Shown here in pieces: positions 44,201 through 59,200 of a stretch of 64,000 bases of DNA. The stretch lies in assembly GCA_035048495.1 (NCBI GenBank), contig CM068545.1:11422702-11486701 (forward strand), read 5' to 3'. Position 1 is the first letter of the stretch. Every line of letters begins with the position of its first letter. A model generated the notes under the pieces. The model searched no databases. It was not told the origin of the DNA and worked only from the letters and a program-made list of their open reading frames with translations. Both the position numbers and the translations under genes were made by a program. Origin of the DNA: Euptelea pleiosperma. Its lineage: Eukaryota; Streptophyta; Magnoliopsida; Ranunculales; Eupteleaceae.

Positions 44201-47200
44201 ATGCTGTAGATGAGAAGTTGTTGCAGCATGGCGTATTTTGTCTCCAAGGTAAATCGCATTTTCTTGTAATTTGTCGTGACACGGTTGTCATTCTTTCTTA
44301 TATTCAGACTGAAATGACAACCGCTGAAAAGGAACTCGACCAGAATACCAATTTTGATTGGAACCGCATACAAGAAAGAGGACAGGAAGTTGAACCACTA
44401 TTTGGACCAGGTTATACAGGACTCGTCAATCTTGGGAACAGGTAACTCAGGTCCTTGAAGGGTGTTGCTGGGTTTGTGACTTTTAAGTTTATTGTTGGTA
44501 ATGTATTCATCTATGGGCTGTTTCTTTGCTCATTTCATTGTTTTTAATGTTTCTTACAGTTGCTATTTGGCGTCAACTATGCAAGTAGTATTCTCAACTC
44601 ATTTTTTCTGTTCACGGTCAGTATCAGTTTTTGCTGCATGTGAAATAGTCGTTTAGGTTTCCATATTAGAAATTAAATAGGCTTTTTTTTTTTTTTTTTA
44701 ACTTTCTGATTTGGATTTTAAATTTTACCCTTTGATATGCTTCTTTTATCAGATACTACAAGAACCAGAGTCTGAAACTGGCTTTTGAGACTGCTCCTGC
44801 TGATCCAACTTTAGATTTGAACACACAGTTGTAAGTGATCAGTGCGTCAGTGAATTGTATGTTCTTTTGATTTAAATTTTGGCGTATTATGAGTATGGTT
44901 TACCTTCTTGTAGCAATTAATTGTGGGGTATGAAAGTGATATCTTGGTTCTGGAAAATCTTTGGCAATCTGTATTTAGTAGTTGCATACTTCTTATGTTT
45001 GTACTTCTTAGATAAGTAAGTCCATTTACCTTGCACCATAAAAAAATGTTTTATTAATCTGCTGTTAATAAAATGTTTCTTTCTACGAAAAACATCAGTT
45101 TCATGGTAGTGTTTTCTGCATAAAACATACCTAACACATATGACAAGATTGCATTTTTTTCACTTATCAAGAAAAAAAAAAGTTCCATACATGCAATTTG
45201 AAAGGTGGAAACTTGTTTAATTTAATGATGAATTTAGATACATTATTTTGATTTTTCTTAGTATGGAAAATCGTTTGTTTGTATAACTATGAGTTTAGAG
45301 CAGTGTCTCTCTAGTGCACATTGGGATTGCCAGGTAAAATGTACTTTCATGTACAAATCCTTGTGTCATTACATGATGGGTTCCGGAGTAGCTGTACATT
45401 TTTTTTGTATTTTTTATATTTTGAAAATAATTTCATATTTTTTAACTCGTAAGAAAAAATCTTTATGAATCTTAAGACCCAACGATTTGAATCCCACTCT
45501 TTATGATTTTATGATCTGATTCTGACAACATAGATATGCTCCTATATTTAACATTTTAAGAATCATTTGTGATCATAAGATTGTAGGGGCCAGATCAAAT
45601 TGGACATTTGGACTAGAAAATTGAATTCGATGTGTTTGGCTTTTTAAATATAAAACTAAAAAAATACTAAGAAAAGAGACTAAGATAAATATGGATAAAT
45701 CTACCATACAGCTGCCCCTTTCAATTTTAGTAAATTGATGTGGTCACGAGGTACAAAGAGCATTGGGACCAATAAAAAATGGCAAAGTTTAGATTGATTA
45801 ACAGTGATGGAGCCCCATGCCTTCAATTTCCATGAATATTTTTGATTGATAATGAATACATTTTGTTAAAAAATTAAGGATAAGAGTACAAGGATTCAAG
45901 AAACAGCCCAACATAAAGAAGGGCTAGAAACCAAACAAATCAAAATTACACCAAGGGATCCAACCACAATACATATGATCCACTTGAACTTCTCCCTTTG
46001 CAGGAGAATCTGCCAATTTATTCGCCAATCCTGCATGTGTGAGAACAAGATGTTCATGGACCAAACCAAAACGCGAATCTCTGGATGATGTGGAAAAATC
46101 TCCATGTGCCTTTTCTTCTCGACGCTCAACAAATTGCATTACTTGAATCACCTAGTATTGCCATTTTTTAAGAGGGAAGTTCTTGGACATCTTAGGGCAG
46201 AAGAAGCACTAATATTGCAGCTTTGTTTGAATAACCTTCCTCTATCAGAGCCAAACAGCACATGTATTATTGCCCCCTCACTATTTCTCCAAAATCTCCA
46301 ATTCTGGAAGGCCCCGGATTGTCCAAGGAGAACCCATCAAAGTTTAGCTTCATCTATCCTCCTTAATGGGAACCCAAGTCACTGCAATATCACTTTGATG
46401 AGGGGAAGACCAAGCCACTGATTTCCAGTCCCTCAAAATATCTCCCTTATAAACTCCCTCGATTTTTTTAATGATAGACGTCCAAAGAGAAATCATCACC
46501 TTAACCTTTTCCGTAATTTTGGGCACACGAGATAACTTATTCTCAAGTCGTCTTGTATTCCTTCCCCCCAGATACACCATAAAACAATGGGAAGTGAGAT
46601 TTTCTTAAGGATCTGACCACACCTACTGATGGGAACGGTGTTCAATTGCGCAATCAACTTCACAATATTCAATGGAAGAACCCAATTGGAATCTAGAAAA
46701 TAATTAATCCAAATCTCTGTGATAACCTTGCAAGTAATTAAGTTTTTCAAGGATGTCCGGTTCCTCTACATTCACTTGTTTAAGACTCTTAACAAAATTG
46801 AAATGCTAAGATAGCTTGGAAGATGAATAGGAGACTGACTTGGAAAGCATTTTCAGAACGAGTCAAACAAAAAAGATGAGGGAATTCGGAACTAAATTTG
46901 CTATCTCCCCATTATAAGTTTTTTCAAAACTTAATTCTATTGCACGAGCCTTCATTATATAAGATTTTCCAAATCAATCTTGAAGACTAATCACACCCTC
47001 CCGATATCATCCTGTTGGTTACATTCATTTGTAACGAGAAATGCATTTATGATTTGTCTATTTATTGAAAAAAAAAGAAGACATTTCTTGACCTCATAGA
47101 AAGAGTTTTGGCAAAGATTTTTTATACATTTCTCGCAAAGTTAATCAGTCTAAAATCCTTAAGGCTCTAGTGGTTGTTGGTTGGGTTCAGCCCATGCCTC

Positions 47201-50200
47201 CTCTTAAACATGAATCGCTTCCTCCTCTGCTTGTTGGAGGTAGAAGAGTGCACTTCAAACCGCAATTTCTTTCATAAGAATAACTGACTAAGGGCTTTAC
47301 TCACTATTCCCCTTTCATGGAACTCTTAAAAAACTTGAAAGACGTCATCTTTTGCCACAACCCAACATTCTTGGAGGAAATCCATGGAGAGACCATTGGG
47401 GCCTGCTGCTTTGTCTTTATTAAGCGCAAGAATAGTCTTTTTTTTGATAACCTTCTATTCTATTTCAAGAAATTTTATGATTGACCTATGGTTTTGTCAA
47501 ACAAAATAAAAATGTTAGGATTTGGTTTCAGATAGATGGAATGGTAATGTAGGCGGAGTTTGACTCAATGCACCGTTAAGGTTTCTCAAATCGAAAACCC
47601 CTAAAAATGTTGTTGTAGGGGTGCTAATCTAAGCAATCCCAAGAGTTAACAAAAAAATTAAAATAAAGCCTAAAGGCCAATTCATTCAATAATCAAGTTT
47701 ATTTTTTACAGTGCTCTCATAACAATTATTGATAAGAAAATAACCTCGAAAGTTAAATTGAGGACTAAGAAACTAATCTGAACCATTGATCTAAAATAAC
47801 TTCAATGTAATTTTTATATCTAAACTATCCTTAATCCACGTCCATTTTGTCAAATATCAAACAATGTTATGAGGTCCAAAAAAATAGAATCTTGACAAAA
47901 GTTGTGAGATAGCTATTGAAGATAGCTTTTTCAACGCATCTGACGGCTTCTCAATTGGATTCTTGAATAAAACGTTATGCCTCTTGGAAGTTGATTGCAG
48001 CATTCTCCTCGGTTGGACAAATGCGTCCTCGAGTTTGTTTTACCGTGTTCCCGTTTTCTCCCTTGGTGATGCAATCCCACAACCATCCACGGTTTACCTT
48101 CCATAGTTCTTTGCTGTGCCGCAATCTGTTCAATATTATATTGTTGAATTATATCCTCTATAAACATGAATGCCGACAAATTAGAAGATCTCATTAGGAA
48201 AAGATCTTATATTGATTGTTGTGAATCAAATTATCAAACGCGTCATCTTCAAATGGATGATCTTCATCATTGTGTATGGATCCACCACTAATATTTGTCA
48301 TTTCAATACCCAAATCCTTACTTTGGGATTTTCTCAAACACTTAGAAGGCATCGAGTTATTAACACCCCTCTTTGACCTCAACCAGAGTCTCCTCAATAT
48401 TACAATCATTTACAATAGAAAGCTCATTAATCTCACCTTCATTGTAGATGGCTTCATCATCAAAGGTGGGTCCACCATCATCTTTTTCAATAATCTCCTC
48501 ATCGTAAATAGGCCCTCCATTGAAGATATATTCAATATTATTTTCTCTAATCATTTCATCGTTAAAGATTGGTGGTGACTATAAATCTATTACAATGATG
48601 AATTCCTCTTTCTTCAGATATTCACCCATATCACGAATCAAGCATCAACGTACATCATCACGATGGACTAGAGGTGTCTCGGGTGGATGTCCATGCTGGA
48701 TGAGTCGTTTTCACCATTGCCCAATGGATTTCCAATGTTCCATTGATCCTCTAAGTGCCGCCCCAAAAGTTGCAGAAGTTTTGGTAACACTTCTGTAATT
48801 CGTTTCCATAATCAGTCGATTTCTCCTATTTGACTAGTGATATCACGATTGTTTACTCTTCTCCGTGGCATGTTGATCAAGCCCCAAGTCTAGGGAGCAA
48901 AACTTGTTCTGATACCAAATAACGCAAACAGAGTTTGACTCAACGCACTGCTAAGGTTTTCTCAAAGCGAAAACCCCCCAAAAAATGCTCTTGCAGGGTG
49001 CTAATCCAAGCAATTCCAAGAGTTCACAAAAGAACTAATATAAAGCCTAAAGGCAAATTCATTCAATAATCAAAAGTCTCTTTTTTACAGTGTTCTCTTA
49101 ACAATTATTTATAAGAAAATAAAACCCTAAAAGATAATTTAAGGACTAAGAGACGAATCTGAACCATTGATCTAAAGTAACTTAGGTTTAAATTTTATAG
49201 TGACTAAACTATACTTCATTCACGTCATTCACGCTATAGTCAAATTCCAAACACTGTTACGAGGTCCAAAAAAATAGAATATTGGCAAAAGTCGTGAGAT
49301 AGCTGTTGTAGATACTAGATATTGAATATAGCTTTTCAACGCATTAGATGGCTTCTCACTTGGATGATTAAATAAAGCGTTATGCCTCCTGGAAGCTGAC
49401 TGTGTCAAATAGTGGAATAGGATTCACGTGGCCGACCCTGAATAGTTGGAATAAAGATTTGATGATAAGGATGATGACGTGATTTTTGTCAAGTAGGATT
49501 CAAATTGATTCATAAATATTTTCTAGCCAAATTGTAAACTTTGATCTGTAAATTGTAGCAGTGCTTCCCAATATATAAAAGAAATTAATGGCCAAACATT
49601 ATGATGAATTTTAGAAAGATTTCTTGATGGATTTTATGAATTAATGCAAGCAACGAGCTTATACATTTATGATAAGCTATCCTTTTTTAACAAATTTTTT
49701 TATGGTGTGTTATGGTTTTGTTTGTTTTAGTCTGTCCCCAAATAGTTGAGAATCTTGAGATAAGGCACTATAAATGATGATGTTGATTGAAGATTAAACT
49801 GGTCCTACCTTTCTCGATTACTGTAGACCAGTGATGCTATAACTACTGAAGGAAGAGTTCAATAAGATCATGTTTTCCAAAGAACTGTTTATGCAGCTAC
49901 TTCTGCATTAGTTTATGATGTGGATGTTAGAAGTTCTGGAATCCACAGTTTTCCCCTGAATTTCAGTGGCTGTTAATTTTCTCTCTTTTATTTTTCTGCT
50001 TATTTTTTTATTCTTTATATCTGCCATGTATCTAGCTTGTTTAAGAAACACGAATGTGAGGCATGTTGAAAGTTGTTGTGGCAGGATTCATTCTACATTG
50101 GTGAGAAATTTTATATTTTTCTGTTGTATTATAGGACAAAGCTGGGGCATGGTTTGCTGTCTGGTAAATATTCTATTCCTGCGCATGAGGTATATAAATT

Positions 50201-53200
50201 ATAAAAGCTATGTTCCTTTATGCCATTGGTTTCTGTTTCGTGGGGGATAATATTTTCTTGTGTTCCAGAAAGATGAAATTGCAAATTCTACGACGACAAC
50301 TTCAAGCGCTGTAAGTTCTCTGGGTAACTTTTCGTCCTCATGCTGAGATCGCTGATGTACTTATTGCATTGTTAAATTCACAGTTTCAATTGATCTGATC
50401 TGCTGATGAATATGTGGATATGATTTATTTAGATCCATCAAGCTTTGGCAGCATCCTGGTTTACTGATGGAATTCATCATGATGTTTTTGCCATACAACT
50501 TATCCATTTTCTACTTGATACTAAACTTATTCCTTGTCCGACGTTTTTCTTTATGTAGAGATCACTTACCTGTTCTGCAGGCAGTCTGTGTTTTTCTTAT
50601 CTAATTGTTAGTTGACATATTTTGCACTTCCACCGAGTGTTTAAGGTGTTGATATAACATATAACCTCATTTAGGTGGTTGTGATAGCATCTCCTTTCAC
50701 TTTCTCCTGCCGTGAATGCTTGTAACACTTTTTTGGTCTTTCAGAAACAGGAAGGGATACCCCCTCGCATGTTCAAGGCTGTTATTGCAGCTAGCCATCC
50801 TGAATTTTCTACTATGAGGCAGCAGGTAGTGTCTCACTTAATTATCAGCATCATCATTTACGGTGCCTTATTCCTAATCCTAACATACTTATGTGGTGAA
50901 TATATTCCATTCTTTTGCTGAGATGGTTTTTTGTTTTGATGCCTTTCTGGGCAGTTAATCGGTTTGTTTTCCTGCACTTTTTTGTTTTTCCTTTTGTACT
51001 TTTGAGATCTTCTCGATCTCCTTTTATTATATCTATCATCTTCGACTTATCAAAAAAGAAGAAGAAGAATATATTCCATTCTTTTGACAGAAAAGGTCTA
51101 ACTTAGTTCTGTAAACAGAATTCAGTGAATGTAAAACTTAGATGGTTGAAGAATCATGTGGAATTTGTAGTTTTAAGTGGAACTTATATATATCTATATA
51201 ACAAAACAGGGAAGTTGTCTCCCCACTTATACCCCCTCTTATCTGTTTCGACAAAGAAGGGCCGAGATCTTATCCCCCAAATGACGGTGGATCTCACCCT
51301 CTCACACCTGATTTTGGCAAATGCTTTGTCATATAGTGCCGTGGGCATGGGCCACCCACTATCTATATAGCAAAACAGGGAAATTGTCTCCTCTTCTTAT
51401 AGGCTTCATAAAAAAGGGCCAAGATCTTATCTCCCAAATGGACGATGGATCTCAGCCACTCATACCTGATTTTGGCAAATGCTTTGTCGGAAAGTGCCGA
51501 GGGCACGGGCCACCCACTAGTATATATATAATATATATTGGGCTGCACCAAGTTTTTGTTGTCAAAAATATTGTATGAAAATTGGGCCGCACTAATAAGT
51601 AAGGAAAACATTTCTATACATCATACAGCTATCCAATAACTTTAATAGATATAAATAGATGTATAAGAGAGAACACTATCAAACAACATAGTCTGTTAAA
51701 CAACTTAATAGTGTATGGAGGATAGAACACTCCAACCCTTTTTATGAATTCATTTTTTCAGAAAACCATTGAAATAAAGGGTGAAACTGCTGTACATGTT
51801 AGACTGGGTTTCAGAATGTTCTGACTTGCATATCCATGTCGATATGTGTGAACACGGCCAAAAAGGGAAAATGGCAATTTCCTTGTCACATGCTAGTCAA
51901 AAAAATGGTAAATTGGCTCCCTTCATGAAATCCCTTGCAGAGCAATAGTATATAGTTCAACAAGTCGAGCGATGGTATATAGCTGAACAAGTCCTTGATC
52001 CTTGAAAAGAAGACCATTCCTATTAATCTTGTAAAGGCTACTGATCAAACTGATTGATTGGAAACATATTATATTTTTCAATTCTTCTTTACAATGAGTG
52101 CATTAAATATGCCATTAATCCTTTATTGAACTTAAGCTCTATGTTAGACTTGTTTCTACACATCAATGACCCCCATCTTGATTGCATGGAGAATTTCCTT
52201 TCATGATATAACTTAGTTCATTTTTATGCCAATGGGAACTGTGAATGAAATAATTTGATATTATCATGTCAATGGTTGCCAAAATGTCATTCTTTCTCAT
52301 TGCATTAATCTTCAATTTGTCCTCTCTATGTTTCACTTTCAGGTGTGTTCTCTATATGCTTTGCTTTTGTCACTTTCATGTGCCATATATCTTTATATTA
52401 TTTTTGCCGGCATGAACCTGAGTTGACCCCATTAGTTTTTTTCCTTTTTTGGTAATCCCATACAGTTTGGACAAGGCTTATGATAATAATGATGATGTAT
52501 GCACCTGCATGTATGACTTTTGAAGTCTGCATATTTTAGAAAATTTTGTTCACTATATGTATCTGTTTTCTTTACACAAATGGCTTGTTATCAACTGCCT
52601 TGTAGGATGCCTTAGAGTTTTTCTTGCATCTTCTTGACCAAGTTGAACGAGCTAATCCTGGAAAATCTGAATTGGATCCTTCGAGGAGTTTCAAGTTCGG
52701 TATTGAAGAGCGACTTCTGTGTTCATCTGGAAAAGTTGCTTACAATAGAAGAGTTGATTACATCCTTTCTCTAAATATCCCACTGTATGAAGCCACTAAT
52801 AAAGGTAAGTTCCTGCAATAACATTTTCTGTATTAAACCCATCCTAGAAGTTATTTCCTAATGATCTCATGATTTGAGAATTCAGAACCGCTAGAAGCAT
52901 TTCAGAAGTTGAAAGCAGAAAAGAGTTTGGAAGGAAAGGAAGTGTGAGTAATAAAAATGCACCTGATGCCATATTTTCATTCGATTATTTTCAGATATCC
53001 TACTAAGGTGCCTAAATCTAGCAGATCAGGAGATGAAATTGTTCGCCCAAGGGTGCCCCTAGAAGCATGCTTGGCTAGCTTTTCAGCTCCAGAGGAGGTA
53101 CACGATTTTTACAGCACTGCCTTGAATGCTAAGACAACAGCAATCAAGTAAGCTTTCTGATTTTAGTTGCTTGTGTTTGTACGTTCTCGATTTATGTGAT

Positions 53201-56200
53201 TGTCATGTACTAGACTTACCGTAATAAAATTATTATTAGGAGAACACTTATGATGGATTCGAGGTCCATCGCCCTCAACCCCCATACCACATGTTGTCCA
53301 CCGATTCATTAATTATGGCCCTCCATTGGTGGGCCACTTCATAGATACGGCGTAACCCAAAAACATTGGGACAAAAATACCAAGCCAGAATTTGAGCAGC
53401 ATAAGCTCCAAGAATCTGGGATAGATTCTTGATTTAGCATTGATGGAATGACAAAGGAGATATGATTTTGAATATTTGACCTAAGCAATTTACCATATTA
53501 CCTGTCCTGCGCCAAGAGTCAGAACATGGTAAATGTAATAAAAGTAGCCGCATTGACCACAGGATCTAGAGATTACTGTGACTGGAGCTTTGAGTTGTCT
53601 AGCTTTTTTTGCAGAACTGCTGGCTTGACTTCGTTCCCAGATTATCTAGTGTTGCACATGCGGAAATTTGTTATGGAGGAAGGCTGGGTGCCAAAAAAGC
53701 TCGGTATCTCTCTTGTTGCTTACTTCTTTTCTCATAATTGTAACAGTGTTTGTACTGTTTTATTTTTTAACTTTGTGATATTATTGAGGGTGTTTGCTCT
53801 GTGTGATTCTTCAGATGTCTATATAGACGTGCCTGATATAATAGATATTAGTCACATGCGCAGCAAGGGTCTTCAGCCAGGGGAAGAGCTATTACCAGAG
53901 TCAGGTACATAAAAGAGTAGTATCGCCAACTTCCTCTTTGAGTTTGATTTAATGCCACAATTTATATTTTCCTACTTGTCTGCTACAACTTGAAACTATG
54001 GGTTTAAGCCTTTATCCCTGTGGTAAGGACTAGGTGTGTCAATGCGTAACTGATTATTGATAGACCTGTACCTGATTATTTGGATTTGGGTCCATTCTTT
54101 GGGATATTGACAGTTGGATTGGAATCTGGGTACCCGTTATGTAATTTCTCTATGCATTACTTTGATCTGATACCCCATTACCCGATAGACTTGATACCCT
54201 TACTGTCCTTTTATTTTCCTTGTAACGATCCATGTGTTGCAACCATATTTTGAAAACCCGGCAACTTGATTGAGGACTCTTAACAGGCTTTACTTCTGTG
54301 TTGTCTTTCGGGCATAACTTACCATCCACCCTGGAAAAAAAAACCATAAACAAGGGAAAAAGAACTAGGACAAGTTCCCAAGTTAGTAAGGTACTTTTTT
54401 TGACTTGCCAATGAGTCAAATAATGAGGCCATTTTGTTATTTTGTGAAATTGGATTAAATATAACTTCATTATTAACTCCATGCCCTTTTAACAAAGGGC
54501 AGCTTTGGTATTTTTTCTTTAGGGCTCTGACAGTTTTGAATTGGAAATCTCTCTCTTCTGTGTCCATATGTACACAGACACAAAGAAAGGGGAAAAATAT
54601 CAAACTCCACTTGAATGGTGGTTTTGAACTGGAAATCTCTCTCTCTTCTGCTTGAATGATGGATTTGAACTTCAAACCCACCTCTTAGGAAGTTATCGAA
54701 ACCTATGGACAAGCACGTACATCACCACCCCTCTCACTCCTCTCTCTATACTCCTAAACCTCAAAAATATGAACTTCATCAGCCATGCAACTTTATCACC
54801 CTCTTAGTGGTAAGGAGTTTCAGAAGAAAGCCTACCTAGATTCGAGCTCCAATAGCCCCTTTATTACTCTCATCCCTAAAAAGGAAGGAGTAGATTTTCT
54901 CTCAGATTATCGGCTGATTAGTCTGATTGTAAGCATGTATAAAATTATTTCTAAGGCATTGGTGTCTAGATTGAAGGATGTCGTGGGCTATGTTGTTTCC
55001 CCCTTCCAAGGGGCCTTCATCAAAGGTAGACAAATTCTGGATGGGGTACTCATTGCCAATGAGTGTGTGGATTCTAGATTTAGGTCGGCAGACCTAGAGA
55101 TTTTTACAAAGTTGATATGGAAGGCATATGATCACGTGAATTGGAGATTTTTGGATTATTAGCTTTATAGGGATGGGTTTCCGTGTTAAATGGAGAAAGT
55201 GGATTATATCTGCATTTCCATTGTGTCCTTTTCCATCCTTGTCAATGGTTCACCTGCTGGTTATTTCAGGAGCTCTAGAAGTCTGATACAAGAGGCCCCC
55301 TTACCCCTTTCCTCTTCATTTTAGTGGTGGAAGCCCTTAGTAGACTTATAATGAAAGCATAGGCAATCAGGGTTATTTAAGGTTTTCAGGTGGGCGTTGA
55401 GAGGCCTACTATTATTCACCCTCGATTCCAGATCATATTATTTTTTCACTTAGGCTTTTCATAGCCAATTGAGGTATTTGAGATGTATTCTAAGATGTTT
55501 CGAAGCGGCGTCAAGCTTATGCATCAACCTAAACAAGAATGAGGTCTTTGGTGTTGGGGACGTGGTGAATTTGGAGGACCTAGCTGGCAACTTGGGTTGT
55601 AAAGCGGGATGCGTTCCTTTATTTTATCTTGTTCTTCCTTTGGGTGCCAGTTATAAGTCCAAATCTATTTGGGATCCTATTGTAGAGTGGTTTGAGAGGA
55701 GATTAACAGGCGGGAGGTTGAAATGCTTATCCAAAGGAGGGAAGGTAACATTCATCAAGAGTACTCTCTCAAGTCTCCTGATCTATTATCTCTCTCTATT
55801 CTCTATCCCGGTTAGTATCTCCGATAAACTGGAGAGACTGATGAGGTACATCTTCTGGAATGGTAAGGAGGATGCAAAGAAGTATTACCTTGTGGATTGG
55901 AAGATTGTGTGCTTGCCAAAAAAGTGTGGATTGGGTTTCAAAAGTTTAGGGAGATGAAATTGCTCTCTTGAACAAATGGCTTTGGTGGTTTGTTGAGGTG
56001 GAATTGTCTCTGGAGAAGGATAGTGGTCTCCAAGCATGGTTGTATGCTTAGTGGTGGGAAAGCAACCGGATGTCTTCTTTTTATGGTGTTAGTGTTTGGA
56101 AATGTTTAGAAAGACTTTGGAAAAAGGATCTCCTTTAAGATTGGTAAGGGTGATAGAGTTAGATCTGGGAGGACATATGGTGTGGAACCAACTCCCTTTG

Positions 56201-59200
56201 ATCTGCCTTCCCATCTCTTTTCACATTGTTTGATTTTCAGGAAGCTTTTGTCAAGGACTACATGTGTAGCAGAGTTAGTGGGGTTACTTGGAACCTTGGT
56301 CTCGAAGGAAACATTAATGATTGGGAAATGAAGGATCTAGCTTAGTTTCTTAATAGGCTTGACTCATTTGCGGGACCTTAAAGGCCTCTTCTCGGTTCAT
56401 TCATTTTATTCTGCTCTGTGAGTGGCTTTCCCTCCTCCTTACCTATAGGGTGTGTGTGGCAAAGATCATTACTGTCCAAGGTCTCTTTCTTTGTGTGGAC
56501 AACAATGCTCTACAAGATACTTACTATGGATCATCTGATGAATAGAAGGATGTTTGGTCCAAGTATGTATTTCCTGTGCACGAAGAGTCGGTAACCATTT
56601 GCTCATCTACTGCTCTGTTACTATAGTCGTGTGGTGGGGATTCTTCAGATTATGTGGGATCTGCTAGGTAGTCTCTGATAGTGTGTTTGACATCTTAGTT
56701 CGTGGTCTAACTATGCTTTTGAGTCGAAAGTAGGCATCCTTTGGCATTTGCTGCCCTTTGCATGCTGTTAGGGCCATTTTGAAAGAAAGAAATATGAGAA
56801 TTTTGATGGCGTATCAGAGGAGGTTGGGGGTATTATTTTGAAGATCAAGGCCTTGCTATTTTTTTGAAGTCTCCTTTTTTGAGGACTTTGTTTTTAGATG
56901 GGAGAAGATTTGGATAATCTCCTAGTTTTCTCTTTTGGAGTGCTTGAGGGGGTCTTCCTTCAAAGTATTTCGTTCCTTATTGTATAATTGGGCCCGCCCC
57001 TTTCTTATAACACATCATACTTAAAAAAATAATAATTAGCAACACCCCCTAAAAAATCAAAAGTTTTGAACACTTCCTTTGACTAGACCACTTTGTCATT
57101 GAGTAACGTGCAAATGTGACCACTAAATGAGTACGTGAGCTTTATAGTACGTGTAAAATGACCATTTTGCTAATCTCCTATTTAAATACCAAAAATGTCC
57201 TTTCATTTAGTCCACACGTTTGTGTGTTTACATTGACACAATTTGAACCAAATCTTTTTTTTTAAATGGATTTTCAGATCATTGAAGAAGAAACAAAAAG
57301 TTCTTTTAATCTGGGCCTTTCATACAGGAACCCAGATCCAACGGTCTAGATTAAAACTTCGGTCTTCTTCTTCCCCAAACCTGAAAATACAGTGGCAGTC
57401 AATGAAATGGTGCTTCCAGTTGACATTAGAGGAGTGAAAGCTTATGTGGTCTTCATTGGAGGTTTCGTGGCTGTCTGATTAGCCATTGGAGAAGGGTTCG
57501 TAGTCAAAGTTAGGTTTATAGTTGGAATGTGGATGTGAACAATGGTGATGGAGAAGCCTTTGAGTGGAGGTGACCAAGTGTAGAGTGGTGTTCACGTTGC
57601 CTTGTAAGGGATGCGACACAAGTACCAAATCTTTCTTTGCTTCCCCATTTCTTTCTCTTGATTCTACTCTTGCACTGTAGGAAAAGAGGTTCATCATGTG
57701 AATGTCTCGAAGGATTGAAGAGTCTTTTATTCAAGAGTAGTTGGATTACCAAAATTGTTATAAATTGATTTGCTGCAAAAAACTCTCCTAATCAAAAAGT
57801 CTAAAGCACTGGCTGTATTCCAGTGATTAATCCTCAACCTTCTTCCAAACCCCACCAACCATCAAGCGACCTTTAAAGGGTTCCAATGAAAAATCTACGT
57901 CATCTACTTGATTGCCCTCTAATTTTTACCTTATCTTCTTACCGACGCTTGAGTTCTTAATAAATCAACAAAAAGATTCAAAACTAGCTTATCTCTTGCG
58001 AAGGTAGCAGTCAGTTCCCAGCACTCTTTGCTTTTCTGAGAATTGTTGAACCTCAAGCAACTTGACGACCCTGCCAAGAATGGGAAGAGTACCTGTAAAA
58101 CCAAGAGCACGAGACAACATATCGATTGGCCATGGGTTTCACAACTTGACTAAGGTTCATCTGTTTTACTTTGCATTATCCATGTTGCTTGCCGCTGTAT
58201 TTTTAGGTTTAGTGGAGAAGAAGACTAAGTTTTAATCTGGGCTGTTGGATCTGGGGTCCTACATGAACAGCTCAGACTTAAAACAATGAATAACTTTTAG
58301 TTTCTTCCTCAATGATCTGAACCATCCATTTTAAAGAATATGTATCGATTGGCCATGGGTTTCACAACTTGACTAAGGTCCATCTGTTTAACTTTGCATC
58401 ATCCATGTTGCTTGCCCCTGTATTTTTAGGTTTAGTGGAGAAGAAGACTATTTTAATCTGGGCTGTTGGATCAGCTCAGATTAAAACAATGAATAACTTT
58501 TAGTTTCTTCCTCAATGATCTGAACCATCCATTTTAAAGAATATGTATGGTTCAGATCGTGTCAATGCAAACACGTGCCACAAGCGGGCTGTCAGAGTAG
58601 GGGCGTGCCTTGTTAAATGCACAGACTAAATGGAAGGGCATTTTTAGTATCTAGATAGGAGATGGGCAAAATGTTCATTTCACACGAATTATAAAGTTCA
58701 CATGATGGAGGTCATGTTTGCATGTTAGTCAACGACGATGTGGTCTGGTCGGGGGGTAAAACTGAACTTAAGAGCGGTGTTGCAAAAAATCCCAAAGTTC
58801 TTAAATAAAAATAAGGGCCTGTTTGGTAACGCACCGCGGCGGGCAAATAAAATATTTAGCGGCGCAAATATTCGCCCGGCTGTGTTTGGCAGCCACCCGC
58901 CCCTGGCGAATATTTAGCCGGGCCCACATATTTGCCCGTGGCGGGAAAACATTTGATCACCCCCCCCCTGTGAAAATATTTTCACGCCGATTAAAATCAC
59001 TATTTTCAATAAAAATTAATTTTTTAATATATAAAAAAGATAAAAATGAATTTTTTTTTATTCTTTGACATAATATGTGGTTCCCGCACTGACCCAACCT
59101 ATTTTTGACTTACTTTGATATGTGGGACCCACTCAAATTGAAAGAAAATGAAGTAAGCTGAAGTGAGCTAGCTCCTACACATACCAAACATTGTTAAATA

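Noticed and set aside
53526..53912. Single 128-codon reading frame running through UBP14 exons 15 and 16
   Set aside because: It reads through the intron between them by chance; conserved protein sequence supports the two separate exons.
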